Below, piece after piece: positions 55,005 through 63,907 of a stretch of DNA of 64,000 nucleotides (positions are counted from its first letter, which is position 1; each line of letters opens with the position of its first letter). Origin of the DNA: Orlajensenia flava (GTDB taxonomy: Bacteria > Actinomycetota > Actinomycetes > Actinomycetales > Microbacteriaceae); assembly GCF_004801905.1 (NCBI RefSeq), contig NZ_SSSN01000002.1, positions 124,001 through 188,000 of the forward strand. Direction: 5' to 3'. The translations under genes and the position numbers were made by a program. The notes under the pieces were generated by a model that was given only the letters and a program-made list of their open reading frames with translations, had not been told where the DNA came from and did no database searches.

Positions 55005-56263
55005 CCGATGTGAACGCCATGACCCCGGCAGTCTTCGCCGAACCACGCCAGCGGGTTACCGGAGGATGGATCGCCGCGTTCGGCGCGGCCTGGCTCGGCA
55101 TCTGGATGGCGCAGCTCACACCCATCCAGCTCCTGCTGCCGCAGCAGGTGGACGACCAGCTCCACCCCGCCCACTGGGTCGACAGCGTCGTGGCGTTCGG
55201 CATCATCTCGGGCATCGCCGGGGTGTTCGCGATCGTCGCCTACCCGCTCACCGGCGCGCTCTCCGACCGCACGACGTCGCGGTTCGGGCGGCGCCGACCG
55301 TGGATCGCCGGCGGGGCGCTGCTGTTCGCGTTCGGGCTCATCGCGCTCGGGCTCCAGACCTCGATCATCGGCATCGGCATCTTCTGGGTCGTGACACTGA
55401 CGGGCTTCTGCGTGATGACGGCCGCCCTGACCGCCACCATCTCCGACCAGGTGCCGGTGGACCAGCGGGGCTACGTCTCCGGCTGGCTGGCTGCCCCGCA
55501 GGCCGTCGGAACCATCCTCGGCCTGCTGCTCGTGCTCTACCTCTTCACCGGGCAGGTGGCGGGCTACGTCGCGGTCGCGGTGCTGCTCCTGGTTCTCGTC
55601 GTCCCCTTCCTCCTCCGGCCGGACGCCGTGCTCGCTCGCGAGCAGAAGGCGCGACTGACGGCGCGCGGCATGCTGGACGACCTCTGGATCTCTCCGCGCG
55701 AGCACCCCGACTTCGGCTGGACGCTGCTCGGGCGGGTGCTGGTCAACTTCGGCAACGCGTTCGGAACCACGCTGCTGCTGTACTTCCTCATGTTCGGGCT
55801 CCACGACAAGACGGCCGAGGACGACCTCATCACCCTGACGCTCGTCTACATGGTGTTCGTCATCCTCGCCTCCATCGGCCTCGGCCGGCTCAGCGACAAG
55901 CTCGGTCGTCGGCGCATGTTCGTCGCCATCTCATCGGGGCTGCAGGCCCTAGCGGCCCTCCTCCTCGCGTTCGTGCCCGACCTGACCGTCGCGATGGTGG
56001 CGGCGGCTCTCCTCGGCGCCGGCTACGGCTGCTTCCTCTCCGTCGACCAGGCGCTCGCGACGCAGGTTCTGCCCGATCCGCTCACCCGGGGAAAGGACCT
56101 GGGCATCATGAACATCGCCCTCGCCGTCCCGCAGGCGATGGCCCCGCTCATCGGCGCCCTCCTGGTCGCTGCGATGGGCGGTTTCATGGGACTGTTCCTG
56201 CTCGCCGCCGTGTGCGCCGCGCTCGGCGCCCTGGCCGTGATGCGGGTTCGGAGCGTGCGATGA
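55001..56263 (+). CDS. MFS transporter (GPH/SLC45-like sugar transporter type)
   Basis: 420 residues, twelve transmembrane helices. AAWLGIWMAQLTPIQLLLPQ at the start and TGALSDRTTSRFGRRRPWIA, the loop 2-3 motif with RFGRRRPWI, resemble glycoside/sugar-type MFS carriers rather than drug pumps. Start fixed by the ATGA overlap with tetR; an upstream ATG at 54986 is possible. Its position beside an aldonolactone-type oxidase suggests uptake of a sugar-like compound. Confidence 0.85.
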   Translation: MTDVNAMTPAVFAEPRQRVTGGWIAAFGAAWLGIWMAQLTPIQLLLPQQVDDQLHPAHWVDSVVAFGIISGIAGVFAIVAYPLTGALSDRTTSRFGRRRPWIAGGALLFAFGLIALGLQTSIIGIGIFWVVTLTGFCVMTAALTATISDQVPVDQRGYVSGWLAAPQAVGTILGLLLVLYLFTGQVAGYVAVAVLLLVLVVPFLLRPDAVLAREQKARLTARGMLDDLWISPREHPDFGWTLLGRVLVNFGNAFGTTLLLYFLMFGLHDKTAEDDLITLTLVYMVFVILASIGLGRLSDKLGRRRMFVAISSGLQALAALLLAFVPDLTVAMVAAALLGAGYGCFLSVDQALATQVLPDPLTRGKDLGIMNIALAVPQAMAPLIGALLVAAMGGFMGLFLLAAVCAALGALAVMRVRSVR

Positions 56264-57498
56264 ACTCCATGCACCTCGACCGCATTCCGGATGCCCAGCC
56301 GTGGCTCGAACCCGACGCCTACTGGGGAGCCATCGACCGCGCCACGGCGCACCTCGAGACGCCGTTCGCGGCGCTGCACCTCGACGCGCTGCGGCACAAC
56401 GCCCACGACATGGTTCGCCGGGCCGGGGGCACCCCGATCCGGGTGGCGAGCAAGTCCGTTCGCGTACGCGGCGTCATCGAGCAACTGCTCGCCGAGCCGG
56501 ATTTCGCAGGCGTGCTCGCCTACACCCTCGCCGAGGCGCTCTGGCTGGCGGAGACCGTCGACGATGTGGTCGTCGGGTATCCGACCGTCGACCGCACCGC
56601 CATCCGTCGCCTCGCCAGCTCGCCCGAGCTCGCCTCCCGCGTGACGATCATGGTCGACTCACCTGCCCAGCTCGACCTGGTGGACGCCGTGCTCCCCGCC
56701 GCGGCGCGCGAGGAGATCCGGGTCTGCCTCGAGCTCGACGCCTCGTGGAACTCCCGCCTGCTGGGGCACATCGGCGTCTGGCGCTCTCCCGTGCACGACG
56801 CGGATGCCGCCGCCTCGCTCGCGCAGTACATCGGGCGCCGGCCCGGTTTCCGGCTGGTCGGCATGATGGCCTACGAGGCGCAGATCGCCGGCGTCGGCGA
56901 CCGGCCGATCGGCAAGCCCGTCGACGGCGCGATCAAGCGGTGGATGCAGCAGCAGTCGATCGAAGAGCTGCACGATCGTCGCTCGGTCGCCGTGGCCGCC
57001 GTGCGTCGCATCGCGGACCTCGAATTCGTCAACGGCGGTGGGACGGGCTCGCTCGAGAGCACCCACTCGGATGCGTCGGTCACCGAGATCGGCGCCGGCA
57101 GCGGACTGTTCGGCGGACACCTGTTCGACAGCTACTCCCGGTTCACCCCCGCTCCAGCTGCCGCCTTCCCCATTCCCGTCGTGCGCCGGCCCGCCCCGGG
57201 AACGGCGACGCTCCTCGGCGGCGGCTGGGTCGCGTCGGGACCGCCCGGGAACGACCGGCTGCCTCAGATCGCGTGGCCGAGTGGGTTGAAGATGGTGCCG
57301 CGCGAGATGGCGGGGGAGGTGCAGACGCCCGTCACCGGACCCGGCGCGCGAGCCCTGCGTCTGGGCGATCGCGTCTGGCTGCGTCACACCAAGTCGGGCG
57401 AGCTCGCAGAGCACGTCGACGAGTTCGCACTCATCGACGGCGGCGAGGTTGTCGGCACGCTGCCGAGCTATCGAGGCGAGGGAAGGGTCTTCCTGTGA
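56260..57498 (+). CDS. PLP fold-type III amino acid deaminase/aldolase (alanine racemase N-terminal domain)
   Basis: 412 residues. A PLP barrel with the Schiff-base lysine K65 in IRVASKSVRVRGV and a C-terminal beta domain (MVPREMAGEVQTPVTGPGAR, VWLRHTKSGELAEHVDEF) as in D-threonine aldolase and D-serine dehydratase relatives. The metal-binding HxK-type region is seen as LRHTKSGE. Reaction unknown. ATGA overlap with the MFS gene and a GTGA overlap with the next gene; such pairing with an FAD oxidase recurs in actinobacteria. Confidence 0.83.
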   Translation: MNSMHLDRIPDAQPWLEPDAYWGAIDRATAHLETPFAALHLDALRHNAHDMVRRAGGTPIRVASKSVRVRGVIEQLLAEPDFAGVLAYTLAEALWLAETVDDVVVGYPTVDRTAIRRLASSPELASRVTIMVDSPAQLDLVDAVLPAAAREEIRVCLELDASWNSRLLGHIGVWRSPVHDADAAASLAQYIGRRPGFRLVGMMAYEAQIAGVGDRPIGKPVDGAIKRWMQQQSIEELHDRRSVAVAAVRRIADLEFVNGGGTGSLESTHSDASVTEIGAGSGLFGGHLFDSYSRFTPAPAAAFPIPVVRRPAPGTATLLGGGWVASGPPGNDRLPQIAWPSGLKMVPREMAGEVQTPVTGPGARALRLGDRVWLRHTKSGELAEHVDEFALIDGGEVVGTLPSYRGEGRVFL

Positions 57499-58865
57499 GT
57501 GCCACCGGCGCGACGTGGCGCAACTGGGCGCGAACCGAGAAGGTTCGGCCCGTGCGGGTGGAGCGTCCGACCTCCGCCGGCGCCGTGCAGCGCGCCGTGC
57601 AGGCGGCGGCACGTTCCGGCCTCGGGGTCAAGGCGGTGGGAGCCGGGCACTCCTTCACCGGCATCGCGGTGGCGCCGGGCGTGCAACTCGACCTGACCGA
57701 CCTCAGCGGCATCATCGACGTCGACCACGCGCGCGCCAGGGTGACGTTCGCCGCGGGAACCCGTCTGCACCGCCTGCCCGCGCTGTTGAAGCCCTGCGGT
57801 CTCGCCCTGACGAACATGGGAGACATCGACCGGCAGTCGATCGCGGGCGCCACGTCGACGGGGACGCACGGGACCGGCGGACGATTCGGCGGCATCGCGA
57901 CGCAGATCCGGGCGCTTACGCTCGTGACGGCCGACGGCGAGCTGCTGAGGGTGAGCGAGACCGAGAATGCCGAACTGCTGCCGGCCGCGGCGCTCGGCCT
58001 GGGTGCGCTCGGCATCATCGTCGATGTGACCATGCAGCTCGAGCCGGCCTACCTGCTGCAGGCGGTCGAGCGCCCCGAGCCCCTCGACGCCGTGCTGGAG
58101 AGCTACCTCGAGCGGTGCAGCGACGCCGACCACTTCGAGTTCTACTGGTTCCCGCACACCGCGACGGGTCTCACCAAGACCAACACCCGTCTCTCCGGCG
58201 ATGCGGAGCGACATCCGCTCGGCCGCTTCGGTCGCTGGCTCGACGACGAGGTGATCGCGAACGGGGCGTACCGGGCCCTCTGCGCCGTCGGGACCCTCGC
58301 ACCCGCCTCTGTTCCCGCGACGGCCCGCCTCGCCGAACGCGTCTCGGGCAACCGCGACTTCACCGACCATTCGCCATCCGTCTTCGTCACCAACCGGACG
58401 GTGCGCTTCCGGGAGATGGAGTACGCCCTGCCGCGTGCGGAGATCCCCGCCGCGGTCCGCGAGATCCGGGCGCTCATCGAGAGCCGGGGATGGCGCATCT
58501 CCTTCCCGATCGAGGTGCGCTCCGCAGCAGCCGACGACCTGTGGCTCTCCACAGCCACCGGTCGCGAGAGCGGCTACATCGCCGTGCACCGCTACTACCG
58601 CGAGGATCCCACCGAGTACTTCGCCGCGGTCGAGCAGATCCTGCGCGAGCACGGCGGTCGTCCGCACTGGGGCAAGCTGCACACGCTCGGCTCCGACGAG
58701 CTGCGCACCCTCTATCCACGGTTCGACGATTTCACGGCGTTGCGCGACCGGCTCGATCCGACCGGCATGTTCGCCAATCGCTACCTCGATCGCGTTCTCG
58801 GGTGTGCTCCCGGTCGTCCCAGTTCGGGTGACAACGGGATTAACGCTACCGCCGCCCATAAATAG
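57495..58865 (+). CDS. FAD-linked D-arabinono-1,4-lactone oxidase-like protein
   Basis: 456 residues from a GTG overlapping the aldolase stop. FAD-binding domain with GAGHSFTGIAVAPG; H52 is the position of the covalent FAD link in the aldonolactone oxidase family. C-terminal ALO domain with HWGKLHT and LYPRFDDFTALRDRLDPTGM, and the closing FANRYLDRVLG. Family enzymes oxidise sugar lactones or alditols with oxygen or other acceptors. Substrate unknown; operon context suggests a small catabolic or modification pathway. Confidence 0.87.
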   Translation: MSATGATWRNWARTEKVRPVRVERPTSAGAVQRAVQAAARSGLGVKAVGAGHSFTGIAVAPGVQLDLTDLSGIIDVDHARARVTFAAGTRLHRLPALLKPCGLALTNMGDIDRQSIAGATSTGTHGTGGRFGGIATQIRALTLVTADGELLRVSETENAELLPAAALGLGALGIIVDVTMQLEPAYLLQAVERPEPLDAVLESYLERCSDADHFEFYWFPHTATGLTKTNTRLSGDAERHPLGRFGRWLDDEVIANGAYRALCAVGTLAPASVPATARLAERVSGNRDFTDHSPSVFVTNRTVRFREMEYALPRAEIPAAVREIRALIESRGWRISFPIEVRSAAADDLWLSTATGRESGYIAVHRYYREDPTEYFAAVEQILREHGGRPHWGKLHTLGSDELRTLYPRFDDFTALRDRLDPTGMFANRYLDRVLGCAPGRPSSGDNGINATAAHK

Positions 58866-59076
58866 GTTCTCACCAGCATTTGCGCGAAACCGGCTTGCGT
58901 CGGGGGTTGACCCCATTCCGGGTGGCTTCGCCGTTCGGGGGACAGGAACGGGGGATAGACACCCGGATGGCGGCGCTGTCACGCTGTGCAGGTCGACGGC
59001 CCCCTACCCGTCGGCGCATCCACCTCCTGTAACTCCCTACGGTTGCGGGCGGCCCTACCCGCCCGGATGGAGCACC
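58866..59076. promoter_or_regulatory. promoter region of the secreted Ala-rich protein
   Basis: 211 bp between the FAD oxidase stop and the next ATG. GGAG (59070-59073) precedes the ATG. I see no clear terminator, operator or further gene. Confidence 0.3.
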
Positions 59077-59778
59077 ATGAACACGCACCCCGCCCTCCGG
59101 CGCCGCCCGCTGGCCATCGCCGGAGCCGCCCTCGTCGTCGCAGCGATCGTCACGGCGTCCAGCGTCTCCGCGGCCGCCGCTCACGCGAGCGAGCTGAGCG
59201 TCAACGAGGCACGATCGGTCGCGATCGTCGAGAACGCCCACCACATCGGCATCGGCAGCACGACGCTCGATCTCGCGGCGAGCCGTTCCGCCGTGCTGCG
59301 TGCCCTCGCCCGCGACGAACTCGCGAACGGCGCCGCGGCGTCGGCGGCAGGCACGGGCAAGGCCAGCGGTGCGGCGCTCGACGCGCTTCGCGCCGCCACG
59401 ACGAACCTGACACGGGCGATGGACAATGCGTCGTTCCCCGTCGACCTCGTGTTCACGGTGCGCGCGGCGGAGAAGTCGGTGACCGAGCAGACGGCGGCCT
59501 GGCAGGTGGCCGAGGATGCGCGAGTCGCGGCCGAGGCTGCCGCTGCCGCGGCTGCTGCAGCAGCGGCCTCTGCCGCCGCCGCAGCGGCAGCAGACTCCTC
59601 TGACGACTCCGGTTGGACGCCGTCCTCGTCTCGGTCGGGCGGATCGAGCGCTTCGACCTCGACCACCACCACGACCACGACGATCGCGGCACCTCCGCCC
59701 ACGGGGTGCGGTCCGTGCCCCGGGGCCACGCTCGTCCAGGTGACGATCAACGGAACGCAGTACTGGGCCTGCCCCTGA
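59077..59778 (+). CDS. secreted Ala-rich protein of unknown function
   Basis: 233 residues. A signal peptide (RRRPLAIAGAALVVAAIVTA then SAAAAHAS), a helical N-terminal region (SELSVNEARSVAIVENAHHI), then a poly-Ala run (about 150-172), a Ser/Gly/Thr-rich linker with seven Thr, and a C-terminal end with three Cys (PTGCGPCPG and YWACP). Not recognised. The poly-Ala/Ser/Thr part looks like a wall-spanning stalk or low-complexity linker. Confidence 0.7.
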   Translation: MNTHPALRRRPLAIAGAALVVAAIVTASSVSAAAAHASELSVNEARSVAIVENAHHIGIGSTTLDLAASRSAVLRALARDELANGAAASAAGTGKASGAALDALRAATTNLTRAMDNASFPVDLVFTVRAAEKSVTEQTAAWQVAEDARVAAEAAAAAAAAAAASAAAAAAADSSDDSGWTPSSSRSGGSSASTSTTTTTTTIAAPPPTGCGPCPGATLVQVTINGTQYWACP

Positions 59779-59866
59779 CCGCGGCATCGCGTCGAACGGG
59801 TGCGATTCCGCTCGCAGTCACCTTTGAGTCTGGTGGGAACCGCCGGTGAGCACGAAGGCCCGCGGA

Positions 59867-59872
59867 TAGGAT
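59867..59872 (+). promoter_or_regulatory. putative -10 element of lemA
   Basis: TAGGAT, 44 nt before the ATG, leaving a leader with the Shine-Dalgarno TAGGAG. Confidence 0.4.
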
Positions 59873-59916
59873 GAATCCGCCCTCATCGGGGCTCGCCCAC
59901 GCCTAGGAGTTCCGCA

Positions 59917-60483
59917 ATGGAATGGCTCATCGCCCTCATCGTCGTCGTCGTGATCCTCGCCATCATCGGCATCTACCTGTGGGCCACGTACAACGCCCTG
60001 GTCACCCTCAAGGTGCGCGTCGACGAGGCCTGGAGCGACATCACGGTGCAGTTGAAGCGCCGAGCCGACCTCATCCCCAACCTGATCGAATCGGTCAAGG
60101 GATACGCCGCCCATGAGAAGGGCGTGTTCGAATCGGTGTCGCAGGCCCGCGCAGAGAGCCTGTCGGCCCAGACGCCTGCTGAGGCATCCGTCGCGGAGAA
60201 CCACGTGCAGCAGGCGCTGCGGTCGATCTTCGCTGTCGCCGAGGCGTACCCGCAGCTTCAGGCCAGCCAGAACTTCCTGCAACTGCAGGCCGAACTGGTC
60301 GACACCGAGGACAAGGTGCAGGCAGCCCGGCGGTTTTACAACGGCGGCGTCCGCGAGCTCAACACCAAGATCCAGGTGTTCCCCAACAACGTCTTCGCCC
60401 GCCGCCTCGGCTTCGGCGAGCGCGAGTTCTTCGAGGTCACCGACGCGGCTGCCATCGCCGAGCCGCCCCGCGTGCAGTTCTAG
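59917..60483 (+). CDS. lemA: LemA family protein
   Basis: 188 residues: N-terminal transmembrane helix (LIALIVVVVILAIIGIYLWA), then an elongated helical bundle with YNALVTLKVRVDEAWSDITV, QLKRRADLIPNLIESVKGYA and the conserved RRFYNGGVRELNTKIQVFPN. LemA proteins commonly pair with M48 proteases, as here (9 bp to the next gene). Role in membrane stress is suspected. Confidence 0.92.
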   Translation: MEWLIALIVVVVILAIIGIYLWATYNALVTLKVRVDEAWSDITVQLKRRADLIPNLIESVKGYAAHEKGVFESVSQARAESLSAQTPAEASVAENHVQQALRSIFAVAEAYPQLQASQNFLQLQAELVDTEDKVQAARRFYNGGVRELNTKIQVFPNNVFARRLGFGEREFFEVTDAAAIAEPPRVQF

Positions 60484-60492
60484 GGACGTGCG

Positions 60493-61365
60493 TTGTACAG
60501 CGCGATAGCCCGTAACAAGCGCAACACCGTCATCATCGTCCTGTTGTTCCTGGTGATCATCGGCGCGCTCGGGTGGTTGGCTGCCGCGATCTACCAGAAC
60601 GTCGGCATCGTCATCCTCACGGTCGTGGTCGCCCTCGGTTACGCGACTTTCCAGTACTTCTTCGCCTCTGCTCAGGCCGTCGCGGTCAGCGGTGGGGTGC
60701 GCATCGAGAAGGCCGACAATCCGCGGCTCTGGCGCGTCGTCGAGAACATCGCGATCTCGCAGGGCATGCCGATGCCGGCCGTCTACATCGTCAGCGATCC
60801 CGCGCCCAACGCGTTCGCCACCGGTCGCGACCCCGATCATGCCGTCGTCGCAGCCACCACCGGCCTCCTCGACCTCATGGACGATGCCGAGCTCGAGGGC
60901 GTGATGGCCCACGAGATGTCTCACGTGCGTAATTACGACATCCGCGTGTCGATGATCGTGTTCGGCCTGGTCGTGGCGGTCGGCTTCATCGCCGACCTGC
61001 TGGTGCGCATGGCCTTCTTCGGGCGCGGGCGCGACAACTCCAATCCCATCGTCATGGTGTTCGGCCTGGTCGCGATGCTGGTCGCCCCACTCGTTGCCGC
61101 GATCGTACAGGCCGCCGTCTCGCGGCAGCGCGAGTACCTGGCCGACGCATCGGGAGCGCTCATCACGCGGCATCCCGACGCGCTCGCGAGCGCTCTGGAG
61201 AAGCTGGGAGCCTACGGGCGCCCGATGCAGCGGCAGAACTCCTCGATGGCGCACCTGTGGATCGCCGACCCGCTGCGGCCCGGCCTCATGTCGCGCCTGT
61301 TCGCCACCCACCCGCCGCTGCCCGATCGCATCGAGCGCCTGCAGAAGATCGGCAGCACCTTCTAG
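60493..61365 (+). CDS. M48-family (HtpX-like) membrane zinc metalloprotease
   Basis: 290 residues from TTG with AGGGA upstream. Two N-terminal transmembrane helices (IIVLLFLVIIGALGWLAAAI and GIVILTVVVALGYATFQYFF), zinc site H140-E-M-S-H144, third ligand in SRQREYLADASG, two more helices between. HtpX-type proteases degrade misfolded membrane proteins. Its TAG stop shares two bases with the convergent YcaQ-type gene stop. Confidence 0.9.
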   Translation: MYSAIARNKRNTVIIVLLFLVIIGALGWLAAAIYQNVGIVILTVVVALGYATFQYFFASAQAVAVSGGVRIEKADNPRLWRVVENIAISQGMPMPAVYIVSDPAPNAFATGRDPDHAVVAATTGLLDLMDDAELEGVMAHEMSHVRNYDIRVSMIVFGLVVAVGFIADLLVRMAFFGRGRDNSNPIVMVFGLVAMLVAPLVAAIVQAAVSRQREYLADASGALITRHPDALASALEKLGAYGRPMQRQNSSMAHLWIADPLRPGLMSRLFATHPPLPDRIERLQKIGSTF

Positions 61366-62576
61366 CCAGCCGGTGCCCCCGAGAGCGCACTCTCGAGCGC
61401 CGGTGAGAGCGTTCCGCGCCCGACCACCGCGATGTTCTCAAGACCCTGCCATCCGGCCGCCGATCGCAACGGAGCCGCGGTGCGTTCCGCTATCTCGTCG
61501 ACGGATGCGGAGAGCGCGCCCTCCTCCAGCCACGCCGACTGCACGCGCAGCACGCGGGCCTGTCGATCGTTCTTGAGGTCGATGCGGCCGACGAGTGCAT
61601 CATCGATGAGGATGGGGAGGTTGTAGTAGCCGTGGATGCGCTTCTCTGCGGGCGTGTAGATCTCGATGCGGTAGTGGAACCCGAACATCCGCTCGGTGCG
61701 GGCGCGCTCCCAGACCACCGGGTCGAACGGGGACAGGAGCGCATCGGCACCGATGCGACGCGGCAGGCGGGCGTCGCGGTGCAGCCACGCAGGGGCGCGC
61801 CATCCGTCGACCGTCACGGGCAGGAGAGAGCCCTCATCGACCAAGCGGGCGATGGCGGGGCGCACGTCGACCCGCTTGAGGCGGAAGTAGTCGGCGAGGT
61901 CCTTCTCGGTGCCGATGCCGTGGGCACGGGCGGATTGCTCGATGAGCTGCACGTGCGCGTCCTCGCGGCTCACGACGCGTTCGAGGATGGATGACGGCAG
62001 CACCTGCTCGGGGAGTGCATACGTCCGTTCGAAGCGCGTACGGCCCGCCGTGACCACGTCGCCCTGGCGGAACAGCACCTCGAGGCCGCGTTTGACGTCG
62101 GACCACCCCCACCACGGGCCGCGGCGCACGTTGGACTCGTGCTCGATGGCACTGGCCGGCAGCGGTCCGTTCGCGGCCAGCTCGTCGCGGAGCCAGTCCA
62201 GCATCGGCCGGTTCGCGGCGGCCCAGCCGCCATCCTGGGCGAAGTAGTCGCGGTAGACCTGCATCCGCCAGCGCATCAGCGGCCACGTCTCGACGGGAAT
62301 GATCGCCGCCTCGTGTGCCCAGTACTCGACGTAGCGACCCGAGCGAGGAAACGTGAGCCGGTCGAGCAGACCCTTGTCGTAGGCGCCGAGGCGGGCGAAC
62401 ACGGGCAGGTAGTGGGAGCGCTCGAAGACGTTCACCGAGTCCAGTTGCAGCAGTTGCAGACGGTCGATGACGCCGTTGAGTTGGCGAGTGCCGACGGCGG
62501 GCGGATGCGGTCGGCCGAACCCCTGGGCAGCCAACGCGACGCGACGGGCGAGGGCGGGGGAGACGGAGTCGACCAT
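61362..62576 (-). CDS. YcaQ/AlkX-type winged-helix DNA glycosylase-like protein
   Basis: 404 residues from ATG 62576. The HTH_42 family: LARRVALAAQGF, RLQLLQLDSVNVFERSHYLP, EYWAHEAAIIPVETWPLMRW, and LLSPFDPVVWERARTERMFG. QLD in the LLQLDSVNV stretch corresponds to the QxD motif known for E. coli YcaQ, which unhooks DNA interstrand crosslinks. The match is by family; activity unproven. An upstream frame extension is not conserved. Confidence 0.85.
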   Translation of the reverse strand: MVDSVSPALARRVALAAQGFGRPHPPAVGTRQLNGVIDRLQLLQLDSVNVFERSHYLPVFARLGAYDKGLLDRLTFPRSGRYVEYWAHEAAIIPVETWPLMRWRMQVYRDYFAQDGGWAAANRPMLDWLRDELAANGPLPASAIEHESNVRRGPWWGWSDVKRGLEVLFRQGDVVTAGRTRFERTYALPEQVLPSSILERVVSREDAHVQLIEQSARAHGIGTEKDLADYFRLKRVDVRPAIARLVDEGSLLPVTVDGWRAPAWLHRDARLPRRIGADALLSPFDPVVWERARTERMFGFHYRIEIYTPAEKRIHGYYNLPILIDDALVGRIDLKNDRQARVLRVQSAWLEEGALSASVDEIAERTAAPLRSAAGWQGLENIAVVGRGTLSPALESALSGAPAG

Positions 62577-62649
62577 GGTGAAGCCGACGATAACAGCAGC
62601 CGCCCACACGCCGACCGCGCAAGCCCCAGGGGCCGAAGAGGCTCGACCG

Positions 62650-62655
62650 TAGACT
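62650..62655 (+). promoter_or_regulatory. -10 element of the second AI-2E permease (leaderless start)
   Basis: TAGACT, 6 nt before ATG 62662. Confidence 0.5.
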
Positions 62656-62661
62656 GAGCCG

Positions 62662-63885
62662 ATGAGCGAGACGTCGACGACCTGGTGGGATCGCCTGTTC
62701 ACGCGACGGCCGCCCGAGCCCGAGGAGACGCCGTTCAGCGTCGAGGAGAGCATCCCGAACGGCGTGCGCCTCGCGGGCGGGTGGTCGTGGCGGCTGCTCG
62801 TGATCGGTGCGGTGATCGCCGTCGCGATCTTCCTGATCATCCAGTTGCGACTCATCATCATCCCGCTGCTCATCGCCGTCCTCGTCGGAGCACTCCTCGT
62901 GCCGCTCGTGGGCTTCCTCCAGCGCCACCACTGGCCCAAGTGGCTCGCGGTCGTGGTGACACTGGTGGGAACCCTTGCGATCGTCGCCGGGCTGCTCACG
63001 CTCGTCGTCTGGCAGATCAGTCGCGGATGGGGGGACCTCAGCGGAAAGGCCGTCCAGTCCTTCGAGGACCTCAAGGCGGCGCTGCTGGCCTCTCCGCTGC
63101 AACTCACCGAGACCCAGATCAACGATTACATCGCGTCGGCGCTGCAGAGCATCCAATCCGACAGTGCGGTCTTCATCACGGGGGCGCTCTCGGTCGGGGC
63201 GACCCTCGGGCACGTCGGCGCGGGCCTGCTGCTGACCATCTTCAGCCTCATCTTCATCCTGATCGACGGCAAGGGCATCTGGGCCTGGGTCGTGCGCATC
63301 TTCCCCAAGCGCGCGCGAGCCGCGATCGACGGCGCTGGACAGGCCGGATGGAACACCTTGGGCAACTTCGCTCGCGTGCAGATCCTGGTGGCGACCATCG
63401 ACGCCATCGGCATCGGGCTCGGGGCCTTCCTGCTCGGGGTGCCGCTGGCCATCCCGATCGCCGTCACCGTCTTCCTGGGCTCGTTCATCCCCATCGTCGG
63501 CGCCGTCGTGACCGGCGCGCTGGCCTGTGTGATCGCGCTGATCTACAACGGCTGGTTCATCGCGCTCATGCTGCTGCTCGTCGTGCTCGGCGTGCAGCAG
63601 CTGGAAGGGCACGTGCTTCAACCGCTCGTGATGGGCACCGCGGTGAAGGTGCACCCGCTCGCGGTCGTGCTGGCGGTTGCGGCCGGATCGCTGCTCGCGG
63701 GCATCCCCGGCGCACTGTTCGCGGTGCCGTTCGCCGCGGTCCTCAACGTGATGGTGCGCTACATCAGTGGGGGCACGTGGAAATCGCACCCGCCCGTCGA
63801 GCCGCCGCCTCCGACCTCGAACATCTGGCAGACCGTGCCTCAGGACCACCCCGGCTACCGTACGGACATGCCGCCGCGTGCATGA
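62662..63885 (+). CDS. AI-2E family membrane permease (second)
   Basis: 407 residues. A ~25-residue cytoplasmic start, then transmembrane helices with IIPLLIAVLVGALLVPLVGF, DGKGIWAWVVRIFPKRARAA, and the family signature GSFIPIVGAVVTGALACVIA with QQLEGHVLQPLVMG. Low similarity to the first AI-2E gene at 17.8 kb; the two need not move the same solute. Pro-rich C-terminal tail. Confidence 0.9.
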   Translation: MSETSTTWWDRLFTRRPPEPEETPFSVEESIPNGVRLAGGWSWRLLVIGAVIAVAIFLIIQLRLIIIPLLIAVLVGALLVPLVGFLQRHHWPKWLAVVVTLVGTLAIVAGLLTLVVWQISRGWGDLSGKAVQSFEDLKAALLASPLQLTETQINDYIASALQSIQSDSAVFITGALSVGATLGHVGAGLLLTIFSLIFILIDGKGIWAWVVRIFPKRARAAIDGAGQAGWNTLGNFARVQILVATIDAIGIGLGAFLLGVPLAIPIAVTVFLGSFIPIVGAVVTGALACVIALIYNGWFIALMLLLVVLGVQQLEGHVLQPLVMGTAVKVHPLAVVLAVAAGSLLAGIPGALFAVPFAAVLNVMVRYISGGTWKSHPPVEPPPPTSNIWQTVPQDHPGYRTDMPPRA

Positions 63886-63907
63886 TGCCCGCAATACGAT
63901 GGCGGAC

